From assembly GCA_034190875.2 (NCBI GenBank), contig CM067343.1:37780789-37844788 (forward strand): DNA of 64,000 bases, given 5' to 3'. The translations under genes and the position numbers were made by a program. The DNA is from Urechis unicinctus. Taxonomy: Eukaryota > Annelida > Polychaeta > Xenopneusta > Urechidae. Below are positions 27,983 to 42,562 of the stretch, in pieces. Every line of letters starts with the position of its first letter. The stretch's first letter is position 1. A model generated the notes under the pieces. The model was not told where the DNA came from, did no database searches, and saw nothing but the letters and a program-made list of their open reading frames with translations.

Positions 27983-29045
27983 GATAGGCACAAATGACCC
28001 CAGGAGAATATTGTAATCGACTAAATCGACATGGAATTAAATAACTTCAAATCTTCGTTATAGTGCATTGGGTATTGCCATTAATGAGCTGTGTGTGTTA
28101 TGAGCGGAACAGGCGCCAAACGGATGATGATTCATTCACCAGAGTTCTCCATCAATTTAAAAGTAACATGATAACCACCTTGTTGCAACGACAGAAGTGA
28201 CCCAGGTTATAGATTGTGCTCGTTTGCTCACATTGCTGTTGAACGGTTTATTTTAAGCGCTGGATACTAGCGATATATTTCATTATATCGTGAAAACTGT
28301 CATCCAGTTGCAAGTGGCTACATATTTACTTAAATACTATGCCATAGATTGCATGGAGGTGATCATTTGCCGACGTCACAAAATACGAGCTGGGTGCTGC
28401 ACGTGGGAGCGGCTAATTTCACATAGTTACCTAAGCATTGGTGAGTATTTGTGCATATAGCTGTGCTGCACGGGAGAGTACTGGTTCAATGACTTGTGTT
28501 ATAACGCCATTCAGATAATAACCCATTGTTACCATTATAATGCCCTACATGATGAGATACGAGCGTGTAAAGCCTTGGATGTATCCAACGTATTGAACAA
28601 CTAGTAAGATTTAGTATTATTTATATGTATTGACATTTAATGTTTTTCGAGTGAATGAATGACATGATCATACGTTTAATATTTGAGCATGTAAACTAGA
28701 ACTTGATCAATGTAGAATTTTGTATTGGTGTCTGGATGTATTGGTATGCCGCCGAAACACACTGGACCTAGTTGTTCAACTATTATAATCCATCAATGCA
28801 TGATTCATTACGCTTTGGACCATAGTAAGTTCATATTCAATTGTGAACAGCGGGAGTCTGAATATGATTGAGATAATTACGTTGAGATTTTGATTGTGCT
28901 ATATTTGACAACATGGTTTCTTGAACGAAATCGGTATAAACAGGTATTTATTTACAATCACGCGAAACAATGAAAATAATGAAGCATCGGATATCATACG
29001 CTTGCGCTATCATTTGAACACGTTTACCAAGGGATTGAACATCTT

Positions 29046-32000
29046 TTGATATCTTGCACATCTTGTTTTCATAGCCATACGACCATTATAGCAATGGTTT
29101 GACGTAAAAACATTAGATATCTCTTTATTGACAAGGGGTTTCCTATGGCATTGTTTGAATAACGGCAATTGCAAGGTATATGTAGGATTCTATGGGACCG
29201 ATGCTTTACTTAGAGATGCATGACATATTTGGCGTCATAGCAGTAACTGCAACGATGTATAGTAGGCGTTGCCTGTCCCTATGTATATCTGAGCGAGCTA
29301 CGTGTGTTCGATGGTATTAATGGCACCGACCATTTTCAACCTAATTGCAATTCTGTTACGCTAAATCTACTCTGCAGCTTAGCTAGGTGGGATATACTGT
29401 TTAATGGCCGTGATATGCAGGGTGATTTATAAAAGCGTGGATATTGATGCGACTTACTTGTTCCAAACCAACCAAGCATTGGCATGTTTTTAAACAACCA
29501 TGTCGCTGAATCATACGGTGCACAACATGAACATCGAAGCTTCTCTCACATTTGCAATACCGCATCTTCATACTTCTGTTTATGTCTAAATGGTCTTTAT
29601 GTCGCAGTTGTAGTTTCATAAGCGTTGATGATTTCACGCCTTGTTTTGACGTAATTTTATTAATGTCAAATGTGTTATTCCTAGTTTCCTATCAGGCGGT
29701 TTTCCAACATCACAAGCAAGGGCTAGGTTGTCGACTGTTGAATTTGTGTTGATTATATACCAATGCACACTTACGTCTATCGATCAATATTTCGAGTCAA
29801 TACTTTAAATCATATCAAATGAAAAAAACCAATAAAGGCAGAGAACAATCCCTCTTGAGTACATATTGGTAACTGATATTTTCAACAGCCCTGCATCTGT
29901 TATGTACGTGATGGCATTTTCACATATGGTTAACTTAAATTGTTTCGGTCATTGCGTAAGACAGGTGACCAAATAAAGCATAACTATAATTAACTGCTGG
30001 GTGACATCGCAAGCCGACACGTTGATGTTTTTATCCCATCGGAGGGCACATAGGGTTCCATGAACATCACCTATTCTAAACCTGCTTAAAGGACTGATAT
30101 TAATAAATCATCTGTGGCCGTGTTTGTGGGGGTTAAGGTTTCGTGATGTAAGATGTGATGAGAAAGTGGATTACGTCGATGGAAGCAAATATACTCGATT
30201 ATGCAGCAAACCATTGCAATGTATAGCACATAGGAAATAACAACAAAGACATTGAATGTCATACATGTGCGACGCTATGCTACACAGTTGGCGTTAGTCG
30301 CGTAAAATTGTACATTGATTACATTCGTAAGGACACAAAGTGTGTAAAGTTGCGGTCAATGTATCACGGAAAACTGCGTCATTCGCTGTGCACGAAATTT
30401 ATCAAAGGTATCTGATGAGCTTCTATTCAGAAAATCCCAAGTCCACGCGTACTAATGAGCTTAATCAAAATCAAGGTCGCTACTTGAAATAGTTCATCAA
30501 GGCGTTGCCCATGTAAATGGTATTTTATTACGAATAGCTGATAGCCCGCCGTATGTATCCGCCAAAATGCAGCATCTTTCCACAAACACGGCACTGTGAA
30601 AGTGCATGCAAGTAATACGGGCGGTCAGAGGAAGAAACAAAAACGAGTCCGGTGATCTCATGATTTATCGGTAGCTTTAAATGGATAACAGTCACGTTCG
30701 CAAGTGGGGTTTAAAGATATACTACAGAATGATCAATAAGATATTCTGAGGGTCGATTATTCGAAGACCAGCACTAAATGCTGTGGATATTTCAATGAAC
30801 TAATGGGGCCGAACCCGAAATGTAAAGAGCTACGCTAACCTGTTTCGTATGTACGCCACACATCTTACCGCTCGCAGACGATTTCTAAACACCCACAATA
30901 CGGCTACACATACTGTTTGGAATATTTACATTAATTCTTTTACAGTTCAACTTGTTTAATCATTGACCAACAATCAATATCAAACAGACGCGCGTGTCGA
31001 TTCTTTATAGCTCTTTATTCAATAAATGTTGGTAGCACAGAATTCCAATTTCCGCATGTCAGCACTATAATACTTAGACACGTTATCGCTGGTGCTTTCT
31101 ATGTTGCTCTTCCTGTCATAAAATGGATGCCCATGTGCGTATGAAGGGAAATCCTCTCGAGTTCTAGTTAGGGTAAGGCATGAATAATATTGTCATTAGA
31201 TTATAGCGCCAGGGCACAAGCGAAGAAAGTGTAAGTTTCCATACCGAAATATCTACGCCATCACTGAATATCACAATATTACTGTTTATAATACCATGCA
31301 TTTGTTAAATACATGTTAATATTCATAAACTGCACCAATGGTTATAAATACGTTAAACATAAAACCAGTTATAGCGTATTCAGCTCGTTGGCTATTGTAC
31401 TTTCAATTATTTCATTATGATATAATGTTTTATGACCTCGGGTAAAATCTTACAATGCGCCCAGCATGTGCAAGAATTATGGGATGTCATTCAGCTATTG
31501 TTTGTGTTAAGGCTAATAATTAGATTCGTATGATTATTACACACAATCACATACGCATGTGTTGGTATGAGGTCTAAATAATCACTTAAAGCGGCTGTCA
31601 AGGCATAGAAATGAGTAAGGTTTATTCTGATTAAGCAAAGTATAAAGACATTTGACGATTTAAATTCAAAGTTACCAAGTGACAAAACAAGTTGAATTAT
31701 GCTTCTTTATCAGCACTGGTTGTGACGACTTATCGTTCCGCAAATGATGAGCAGTTTGATACGCCCATTTCAAACAGGGCATGTCCATAAAATATGTTCA
31801 GCATTTGCGAGCTGCTTTATTTGATCACGTAATTGGTTGCTGGTAAAGCTGCATCTGTGTCTGGTTTAACGATAATGCAGCTATATATAAAATCATGGAT
31901 CCGTGTTGAAAGAGGCATTGTCTACCATCTTTTAAGCATCAGCAAGTTGTCTGAAAAGCAATAGAATGTACCGTTCTTGCTAAACTCAAACTGTACCAGA

Positions 32001-32667
32001 AACCTTAGCCTCATGTCGATACACTATTCACCCGACTACACGTCATGGGCCGTGAACATACTCTATAACCGAGGTAATGTTCGATCAATGGACATGGTTG
32101 ACATATAAACATACAGATCTACAATCAGTACATACAAAAACGTCATCCCGGGATTCGAAACAAACCTTTTGCTAAGCAGGCAACGATAATAAAATCCTCT
32201 TCTTTATCAGCTTTTGATTTGTTTATCGTTGGCCCGTGTATTAAACTGAACAGATGTATGCAAAAGCGTTATATTATTATTTAGCGAATCGACAGCTGTA
32301 GGTGGTCGTAGTACAATTGCACGTCGTGCTTGTCAAAGAAACGTACAAATAAATACGTCAGAGAAATGTGTCTATTACTGTGAAGTCATGCTCACTTCGA
32401 CATCATGCCACCAATACTAAGTGCCTTATCTGGGGCATTAATACTATTAGCTGGCTATGTTATTATATGCGCCGTGAAAGGGTTAAATATATTTTAGATT
32501 ATCTTTGACTGTGCGCTGAATAAAATCATTGACATTCAAATTACATATAGATTCACATGCGCGTGGTGTTCGAGCGTGTTTAGTGGAGGAGACCTTATGC
32601 CATCCAGATAGTAAGCGCTACTAATTCCTATTCAGTGTCAGTATCCTTCTTAACTGATCAAATGAAT

Positions 32668-32750
<83 letters not shown>

Positions 32751-32940
32751 TGAGATATATATATTTTTATATAGATAGATAGATAGATATATATATCTAG
32801 ATATATATATATATAGATATATATTATATATCTATATATATAGATATATCTATCTATATATCTATATCTCTTATATATATATATATTTTTTATATATATC
32901 TCTATATATATCTATCTATATATATATCTCTATATATATA

Positions 32941-32998
<58 letters not shown>

Positions 32999-35736
32999 CA
33001 AGTGGTCCACAACATAATCGAGTTACAGCTGCTTTAATACAAGCCACCCACCTTCTCACTTTATATATTCTCTCACATTTGCAATACCTAATTTACGCTG
33101 CATGGTCCCCCATTTGCAAGAACGCCTAGGTAAATTGCATGAATCAGTGAAAATGTTGTATGTTAATTTGGGGAAATAGGGAGGATAGATTTTAAGCGCA
33201 AAGTACACATGGTGCTCCATCAATTATTATCCGAGCATCGACCAGAAAATACTAAAGAGCGATAATATAGCAGCGCGATCGGTCATTATCATATTTTCGT
33301 GATACACTGAGAATATAAATTAGCGGGATATTCATAAAATCAGCTGTCGTTTCATGATCAGCCGATGGGTTATGATAAGGCATTACAAGAAACATAACAA
33401 ATGCAATAGTTTAATATATTTACATGGGCAATGTCCAAACAAAAGATATTGATTCACACCCTTGGAGTATGTTAGGTGACGAAAGGTCAGCAGCCTAGAG
33501 TCGCGTCATCATATTCCCCATAAGCAGCGAGTTCATTAAGATGGCTTTCTGAGTCACCTTTAGGCAGTTCTACGCCGTCCCGATGAAGACGAGTCACTTC
33601 TTACATGACATGCTGCATATACATTCTGTCTTTTTAGCTGCATTTTTATTGATGTTAGCGTGGTTGAATTTATGGGGATGATAATGTGAGTAGACTGAAT
33701 ACATTTATTCAGTTCTGTGAATCATTCCGATCAATAAATAGTTGACATCAATGCTGTACAATTTTGGTAGCATATAATTTGATCCATGCGCAATATAACT
33801 CGCAAATAATTTTCAGACTTGATACATATTGAGCCACAGTGTTGAATTGTCTTATGAAACCCCTAAACGTAGTTTGCCACAGGAAGCTTTAACGCAGTTA
33901 CAGTTGTACAGCCGAATTGAATGCCGCTGTTGCTCAATTCAGCGACCGATCTAAACGGTATTGTCCCCGCGTTGGTGCTTTATAGCCAGTGAGCGCTGAA
34001 AGGTTGGAGTATTGATGGCAACTGTGGCTATGAACAGAAAAAAAAGCATTTGCTTATTTCGATAATTCACAGCTAATAAGCATATTTTGTTCACGTTTGT
34101 TCTACCGTGAGGTTTCTGTCATAGTGAAAATATAGCTAATGACATGGGTTAACTACTTTAGTTATTTACAACATATTCTGACTTAGATTCCGAGTACTAA
34201 CAAAATCCAGTCTGCATCTGTACGGAACAATCGCCCAACGCAACTGGCTCACCATTTATACAAGAGGCACATCTTTGCTCTTTGTAAATATCAAGCTAGT
34301 TGCTTTGCGACTCAATCACTTACGCAAGCGGTTATAAAGCAGTTAGACAGGCGTAGCACCTGAAGGTCAGTCAGTACCGGCAGCAAGAGAAAACGAATCA
34401 GGCACACTAGGCCCATCCAACAAGTACTCTGTTATGTAAAAGCAGAGCAGGTGTAGAAAGAGTGCTGTTGCACTACTTAGAACGCAAAGCATCCAATGAA
34501 TGTCTGGTAGGCCTAATGACGCTCTCTTTTTATTCCCGAATAAGCTTCCAATAAGTGTTCTAGCAAGATTGACCATCAGTTCGACTACACATTTGCGTTT
34601 CTGAAGTACATGCACGTATATGATACACATCATAATTTATACAACATTTATGATATTCATAATATGGTCCCCCTTGTATCGTTAAAATGTAAAGCGATGT
34701 AACCTTCATAGGCAGATTTTTTCTAAAAAGCGATGCATGGTGTGTGGAACATCATATGCGAGAAGGAACCAGACTTGACAATAGAAAGTCTCCCGCTTGA
34801 GCCCAAAATATGGAGTAAATCAATTAAATTTTACAAATGTGCCACTGTCTTAGCCCGCGGCCTTGGTATTGTGTTATGTCTTTGCGTTCTAGTTTAATAT
34901 ACGACAGCTGCATTCGTGTTATGAGCTGTGTTCAGCGTGTATATTTGATCGATTGGTAGTTGCACAGGACGACTATAATAATCAAGTGTGGATTGAGAGC
35001 AGCTTGTTTGACGATGCCAAGTATCGTTACTATCAAGAACATCACCCAAATGACTGGCTGCAACTACTATAGGTCGTCTCAGAGGTTACTGCCCTGGGCT
35101 CACAGGAATAATGTAAGCCTTTCATCATGAATGCGTCAGTTACGTGACGTGAATAATGCTTGCACATTGGTATGGATTAGCCCTAGCATCCGATCATTAG
35201 CAACATTACAGGTGCAGTCCGTGTGCAACTACTGCATGTCGGTGGCATTGAATTTATTTGTTATTGTAGTTGTTGGGTCAAATGTCGATTGATAACCGAT
35301 GCCGTCTTTTTGGTGTTATGTGAAAGGGATGATTCCTACAAGAGTGGGTCTCTTTGGAATTTACAATCAATGTTTTGTTAAACAATATTTTGCAAGTCAG
35401 TCTAGTATCCATATGCGCGCTAATTTTAAAAGCAGGCAATCACAACTTATTACGTCTTCTAACGATAGTACTGTTCTCGTCAGAATGTTTTTTCTTTTCT
35501 AAAGCTTAAGTTTTTCGGGCTTTCCCCCGGAGCAGTTGGATATATCAGCATAAAATTTTAGGGAACGATACACAAGTTTAAACACAACTATCGATCCAGT
35601 TTGACGCACCTGCGCAGTTTTGGAGGCTTAAGGGATCGATTTTTCGTCGATTTTTTTTCCAATTGTTTGTAACTATCTCCTCCATAACTACTGCAGCTAC
35701 GAACATATGAATAACATGGTTTTATCAAACATTGAT
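29046..35736. other. No gene recognised; AT-rich DNA with one large TA array
   Basis: ORFs reach only 88 codons and carry no motif I know. A few words near 29,890-29,985 resemble family B around 38,770-38,830, but too weakly to call. The TA array is listed separately. Confidence 0.5.
32670..32998. repeat. (TA)n-rich low-complexity array, about 330 bp
   Basis: Long TA runs alternate with TAGA, TCTA and ATTTTTATA interruptions, giving many self-complementary stretches. Non-coding. Confidence 0.98.
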
Positions 35737-37345
35737 CGTAGCATGGAATAGGCGGAAAAAATACTTGTTTTCACTTTTTGTACTTTGTATAATGACGTGA
35801 TCAGAGTACCTATTCTCTCCTCGCTGATATCTCTGAAACTGCTGTATTTACACACATAAAATTTCGTCAGTATTTAGAACTTGTGATAATCATTGTAACA
35901 GTATTTAAAGCATTTACAGTAAAACCAACAGTAAAAAAGGAAGCTTACTTTGAATGTTTTCTACTGCGTAGGCTTAGCGACTAGGCTTTCTGCAGGCTGG
36001 AAATGTCTAAGTAGGCCATATCTTAAGTAATCGAACAGAGGCATTCATCGCTTCCCTCTGCTTTGCTAAGGGTTCATTTCAAAACATCTAAGCGGTAGCA
36101 GCTTGTGACATCTATCCTAAAATAGTGCACGTTACCAGCTCTCCTCGCTGACATCTATCGTAAACGTGTGCGGCGCATAGGGTACACCAACCTTACGTTA
36201 TGTAAACAAGGCGCAATCACAGTCCCGTTTGTGAACTAATAAGTCAAGTATTCATTTTGTTTAGAGATAACATTTGTTCGTGTAATATTGCTGATACCGT
36301 ATTGCTGGTCGTCCAACTTGCCGTTGGAAGACATGCCGTTGGCGCTTGTTCTTATCTGGTTCTGCTTATCACTATACCCTTATTAAGAGGGCTTAATAGA
36401 CAGTTAATTTCATGTTCTACCCGTGTATTGTATTGAACTACAGTCAGATGGAAGGCGTCTCGGTGATGCTCTAATCAACCATGCAATGAAACAATAGCAA
36501 ACACCTGGATTGTACAAGCATTCGTCGTTCTAACGTCCATTGAATATGCTTAAAACGGCGTTCTGAAGGCATTACGATTTCTTCTGTGAAAGCACATGAT
36601 AAAGCTGTTATCGCCACATGATGACAGTATCGCCGTCACATGCTATTACATTTCCTCAACGGAAATAATTGCTTGTGAACATATCAAATGTTCGGGTGCA
36701 AGCCAGGGGCGGGACATTAAAGTCATGAAAACTAGCCAATTACCACCACATACGTGTCATCTATCCGGCTATGGGCATATATAGGGTTACTTGCTCATCA
36801 TTAACGTTCATAGGCGTTATTAAGTGAGCTATTGGTTGTGAGTGTTTTGTAGCTTTCCGGGAAAACTACTCAATTCACGTTGATACAAACTAATGTGTTT
36901 TAAAGATATTCATCCGCACAGGACATGCCACGTCAGAAGGCGTGTTCATTGCGGTCAGAAGTCATGCTAACATGATTGCGAGCTTGCTGAAACGAGCAAT
37001 ATGTGCTTGTCAATTATATTATCCTTTAGGTCTACACAATTGATCTAGAACAACTTGATATCCACCTACTGGGTTTATTCTCCGAAAAATACATACCGAC
37101 AAAAACAGTCACGAAAAACTGCGACGTAGGGTAATTTCCAGTTTGTTTTGCGCCATCTGGTATCATTCCTGTATAGCACTACATCGCTTAATTGTGATAT
37201 TGCCGCTTAACAAATGCACTTGCGAAATAACCTTGTCTGCCAAGACTCGGACGACAACCCTTTTCCGGATATTCTCTGACCTTACTTTTTATGTTAATCA
37301 GCAGCAGCATGAATAAAAGCAAGAAAATAATTCTAGGAATAAAAT

Positions 37346-38085
37346 GTTGATTCTAGGACTATACTTAAATGTCGTAGATACAGAACCCCTATACTTGGAA
37401 ACCTTGGAGCCCTTGGATCAAGAGAGCTTGTTTCTACCTCGCTTCCTTGGATGGTCTTTGGTCAGTGTAAGGCACCTTCCAATAATTGTCATATTCTTCC
37501 AGTAAGAGTATTCTACAAAGTTGATGATCATACCAAGGGCGGATTAATATAAAGTGGATAGCAAGTCCTTCGTTGGCGTTTATTAATAAATACTAGTGCA
37601 TTATGACTGATCACAACACCACATGTCGTTAACTTACTTTTGATATGCTAACCAGACGTTTGAAGTGGCATTTCAATTCGTGTAAAATTTAATCAGGGTC
37701 CTTTGTTTGATGTCACATGATACACTGCTGCGCCCAAAGCGCACCGTACTGTAAAAGACTATAAAGTCTATATTGCATTTTGTCAAGCCATCTGAATGAC
37801 AGTGGTCTGGAAAACTGCACACAAAATATATCATAACCTTTAATCACACAGCATCGGTAATGGTCGGCATGTCAAATTTTTGTGCATAACGGCTATTGCT
37901 CAGGCGACTAGTGCTGATCAAAAGCAGCCTGGTTAATTGAGACTTAACAAGGTTTCAGTTGGTTTGGACAACGTTTATTAGTTTATCCAAATGATGCGCG
38001 TCAGAAGACAGCTTGATTTATTTTGATGTGAATATTTGAATTACATATAAAATACTTCGGCTATAATCTAGTGCACAGTTGAACA
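37346..38085 (+). repeat. Family B sub-repeat S1, copy 1
   Basis: This segment (starting ATGTTGATT.TAGGA) is also found at 42,360-43,100, 44,448-45,195 and 50,928-51,663, and reverse-complemented near 7,700-8,286. Each tandem unit thus carries two S1 segments, one internal and one at its right end. Here the possible 75-codon frame is broken by a 20-bp deletion near 37,488. Confidence 0.85.
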
Positions 38086-41000
38086 CTAATGATATTGCCT
38101 TGTTTGAATACAATCATTGTTGACGTTGGCAATGATAAATGCTCTGTTTATATTTATATTGCCTCATTAGGCAATAATGTAGAGTCATTTTAGCTCTGAT
38201 TTTGCTCTGACTGTGACCATCAAAGGGCTAATCATGCTTAAATATTTTGCTCCCCTTCTGTTCAGCAACAATTAAGATCTGTTTATCCATTACTCATCCC
38301 TGCAAGAATGAGCGTTTGGGCGTTGATGATAATGATTCTAGGTCATTCGATGCTGACGTGTGTACCAAGATAACGGGTGTAATCAACCCACATTTCTCTT
38401 TTGTGCGATTGATGTATGTCTAGGTGTTCACAATACATGTCGGTCTGAGGCTTTGGTCACCTAATCGGATGGATCTGAGCTCTATCAGAGGCTAATTTCA
38501 TAACAAAAGAAGACCGAGAACATGCCCAAAAGCCACTAATGCAAAATGTGCTTCTCATTCGAACTTGCTATTAGGTGTAGTATCCACTAATGCCCGTCTC
38601 AGAAGACCGCAATATACATGCCATGTAACCGACGGGAACATTCATCTCAAGAATCACTCGAGCAAAGTCAAAAGGGAAGCAGTTTTCTCCGTAAGGTGCA
38701 GCTTGACACTTAAGAGGATTTGAACGGTTCATAAACACATATAAGAGCTTTCCCAGCATCTGGATGCACCATAATTAGTCCATGAGAAGGCATAAATGTG
38801 GTGACCAAATGAGGCATAATTATCCGTTCAGCGACACTTTCTGTATGGACCCTCCCATCATGGTATATTTACAGCCCCATCATCATGTTAACAGTATTAT
38901 TTTGCTCGGTCTTGGGTGTTGATCTATCTCCAGTGTATTTACCACATATAATGTTCAAATAATTATCACGTTGTTAGCTCGATGGTCCCTGTAGAGGGCT
39001 GCTTCTAAATATCATATAGTAAACACTATTATGTAATTGACACAAATTTGTCCCGTGACATGTTCTTTATAACGCTCGTATGATTTATTTAACTGTGTTA
39101 TCAGCACACTTATGCTAATACACATCGTTAGTAGCTATGCTTTTCTTAAGTGGCTTTTGCCCACAAGCAGCAAACAGAGCATTGAACTGATATAGCTTTA
39201 TGATTTTATTACTTAAGCTGTATCCGATGATTATTATCACAAGATGTTTACTTGGTCAACACATTAAGTACTGAATTAATGTACCACACATTTGAAGAGG
39301 GGTCCTCCCGCATATTTTAAATGAGGCTGCCTAGCAAGCTCCGAAGCAACTGCTTCTTGGAACAAGAAGTTTAAAGTATTCAGACTTGTAGTCGTTGCGC
39401 TGCGCTGTAGTCTATTATAATAGATCCATAGCCATTTTTGTGTGGTCGGAAACTACCGTTCTGTAGTCGTTGGTTACAGTTTTGATCGATACAAAGATTA
39501 GAACTCGGTTATGATGATTGTTATTGACGCATCCTTAGTGACCTGGCCAACGGGTGCCCAGCCTATCCTTTATTGAAGCAGGAGCAGTTTTGTAGTGGCT
39601 GCGGAGCAGAGGCAGCGATGCTTTAGTTTGAACATCCCGCGGGCGTCGACAAGACACATAAGCTGTAAAATGCGGACGGTTATTATGCTCCAACGTTCAT
39701 TTTATAATATAGGGAGCTATATGGTGGGACGAAAGCTACTAATTAGCTTTTGGATGTAGTCTACAACTGCAACGATAAATATCTGACAAAATCTACATAA
39801 TGTAACCATAACAACAGTAACACCGATGCAGTTCATGGTTTAAGGGAGTTTGACGTTTATCGACTAACCAACACGACTAAATGCAAATATGTATTCTAGC
39901 CCTATAATTTTATCAAAAATTGATCAACATATTTTTCGGCTCCGCAAACAACCCAAACATTATTTAGTTGCGGCATTAAAAGTAGTAATGTAGAATCACG
40001 TCGAACCTTGGTCGCCTTATGTGGGGCTGCGACGCCTCTTTAAGTTTTAACATTTAAATTTTAGTACTATTTACCAGTTACATGAAAATTGTAGATAAAT
40101 TGACTGTACATGCACCAGTACGACCTCTTGTATTAAGTAAAGTATGCTGTTATACTGAGGAAATATGATTCTCGTCGCCTTTAGCGCTCACATTGTTATT
40201 TGTTTGATTATTGATTGTCGGTTATCACTGCAGTTGACACATAAATGTTTGTTACTATACCCTATCACAAGAAAAATATATCAGATGTGTTTCTTACCAG
40301 TAGGGTTTGAGCTTTATACATGCCGAGCGGTTGTCTTATTGGCATACCATTACATCGAGATATGGAGTGTTAATGATTAAGGACGGAATCAAATGGGTCT
40401 AATGCAGCGTACTTTTGATTGGATGAACGCAAGCCATATTTGTCGATGACTTAAAATGAGTAGATTGGAAAAGAGAACAAAAGCTGAATCTAATGGGTCA
40501 ATCCGCTTTATCTAGCAAGATCTCGTTTATATCATCGTCGAACGTGAAGCAATGATGCAGCTGGACCTAATGACTTGCTGCAAAATATGCGGATATCAAA
40601 TGATAATCAAACGGAATATGTTAATGTCTACAAAAATAATGACGATGCCTTTGTAACTGAAATTGTTCGACTCGATTGTTATTAGCAGCCTGTGCTGAAT
40701 AGACGTAAGCGGATTAAGGTTCTCAATTTAATGGTAATAAGATATTGTCATAACCAATTAATTGTTTTTATCGATGTATGGCTGTTAGTCACTGAGATGG
40801 CACTAGTCCAAACTAAACAAGCAAGCTTAACAGTAAGATTATATGAGTATAAATTTATATTAGAATTCTGTAAGTACCATATAACGATCCCAGAAGGACA
40901 TTATTACTGTAAACCTAGACGGAAAACAAACGTTAGAGCTTTGTTTGCTCGAGTGTATGCGCATAAATTATCCCACGTGTTGTGGGATTTTGTAGCTTTT

Positions 41001-41904
41001 ACCTGTTGCAATGAGAGTTACTGAGACTGATAAGAATCGGAATATAATTGTCATTTAAAGACTTTTCAATAAATGTATTACTACGAATCGTGTTTTCTTA
41101 TTATAATGTTTTGATAAAGTGCGGTTGTAACATGTTTTCTATCCTATAACTATAATAGTTATTTTCCCCTGTTCTATATGACTGGAAGGGCCCCGCGGTA
41201 TGTTTCAGCGTTTATGTGTTCTCCTATCACTATTTTAGACACCCGGAAATAAGGATTCTTTAATTATCATCAGCTTTTCTATTCATGGCCATTAAATGCC
41301 ACCACGTGCCTAGTTGATAGTTATCTATCAACCTACGTATAATGATATGACGCTGTTTGCTTACACAAGTGATTTACTGCCGTTCATTTTAATCGCGAAT
41401 GCAGTTTGAATCATTAGCTGCTCTATCAATTACATATGGCTGGTGTGTATTACAGTTCGTACCAACAACGTGCCAGCACATCTGAGACAATTATCCCTGC
41501 CAGTTGCAAAGCGGCTCATTAATTCAAGTTCATAAGATCACTTGATGAAAAAAGTAATAATTGAATGGGCGTTGTATATGGCCCTTGAGAAGGATCCAAT
41601 GAACTGGCTGGCGTATTTTGTTCATAGTTCGATGTTTGTCATAACACTGGTTCGGAATATTTTCTCATATATCGTCTCTTAGTATCTTATCGGGATCCGC
41701 CAATGTGACTAAATAGGCAAAGGTTTGCGCCTACACCCCAGTGGTGTAAAATCATGAGGCAATATTCTCGGAATTGAAAACCGATATCAAACGCCGATGC
41801 AATATAGCTTAGATTGCAATACGTATGAAATAGTGTTTGTACAGTACTTTACAAGCTGGACGACGAGCTGATCTAAAGCTAGCATACGCAACCTGATGCC
41901 GCCA

Positions 41905-42562
41905 CTATAAATCCGCCTGCGGTATGATCATTTATTTTGTAGAATGCTCTGACTTAGTGAATAAACAATTTCCCATTGAAAATGAATCAACATAGAAATG
42001 ATTGTGCTGATCTCCTGTATGTAACACTGACCGTATCCATATCTATTGCTTTGTCCATGGGAATAACCATTGAACACTAAACTAGCACAACATGCCGGAG
42101 GTCGATTACAAAGCAATGCTTATGTCACGTTATGCGATTTATGACTGTCAATAACGCTTGCTCTGGTGACGATAACGTGACCGGTTGATGTTATTGTCTT
42201 GGTGTCGATATTATTTTAATGCCGATGTGATTGTATTTTATGAAGAAAGTGGAGTCAGATATTTGCGTTTTTACCCCTTTCCCTATTCTTGACGTCCAAA
42301 TCTATTTGTTCTCACTCCTGTTATCTAGCTGGTAGGACGATAATTCGATAAGGAATAAAATGTTGATTATAGGATTTGACGTCAATGTCGTAGATACCGC
42401 GGTCCCTATACGTGGAAACCTAGAGGCCCTTGGATCAAGAGAGTTTGTGTTGATGGTCTTTTGTCGGTGTTAGGCACCTTCCAATAATGTGCCCACAGTC
42501 GGAAAATTATTCTAGTCCGAGCATTCAACAAAATAGATGATAATACCGATAGCGGATTTATA
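41905..42562. repeat. Inverted sub-repeat inside family B
   Basis: The reverse complement of 41,905-41,950 (GAGCATTCTACAAAATAAAT on through GGCGGATTTATA) matches 42,518-42,562 at most positions. Compared with 44,560-44,680 the similarity extends over about 100 bp. So part of S1 exists in both orientations within each family B unit. The same pair recurs at about 50,480-51,130 in unit 2. Confidence 0.75.

Larger units (their letters stand above)
25939..29045 (+). repeat. Family B large dispersed repeat, copy B2 (partial)
   Basis: It is collinear with the third B stretch: 25,950-26,180 matches 51,660-51,850 and 45,170-45,400, 27,050-27,770 matches 53,520-54,200, 28,400-28,560 matches 54,830-55,000, and 28,840-29,040 matches 55,175-55,362. 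Compared with 45,170-47,290, about 1.1 kb is missing around 26,893-27,046, where a SINE lies instead. Minus-strand ORFs of 99 and 113 codons exist, but the other copies do not keep them open. Confidence 0.8.

Noticed and set aside
29890..29985. Possible extra family B fragment
   Set aside because: Only a few short words (CCCTGCATCTG, GTGACCAAAT) match 38,755-38,830; not enough for a call by eye.
36596..36784. Nearly identical 62-codon ORFs at 36,596 and 43,701
   Set aside because: The identity reflects only the recent tandem duplication. No counterpart in older copies and no motif.
40165..40380. 71-codon ORF, also seen in part at 48,698-48,943
   Set aside because: The two copies differ by indels that alter start and end of the frame; it looks like a neutral repeat sequence.
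40692..41024. 110-codon ORF in tandem unit 1
   Set aside because: The nearly identical unit 2 has an indel near 49,337 and a changed codon near 49,477 that break the same frame, so it is not under coding constraint.
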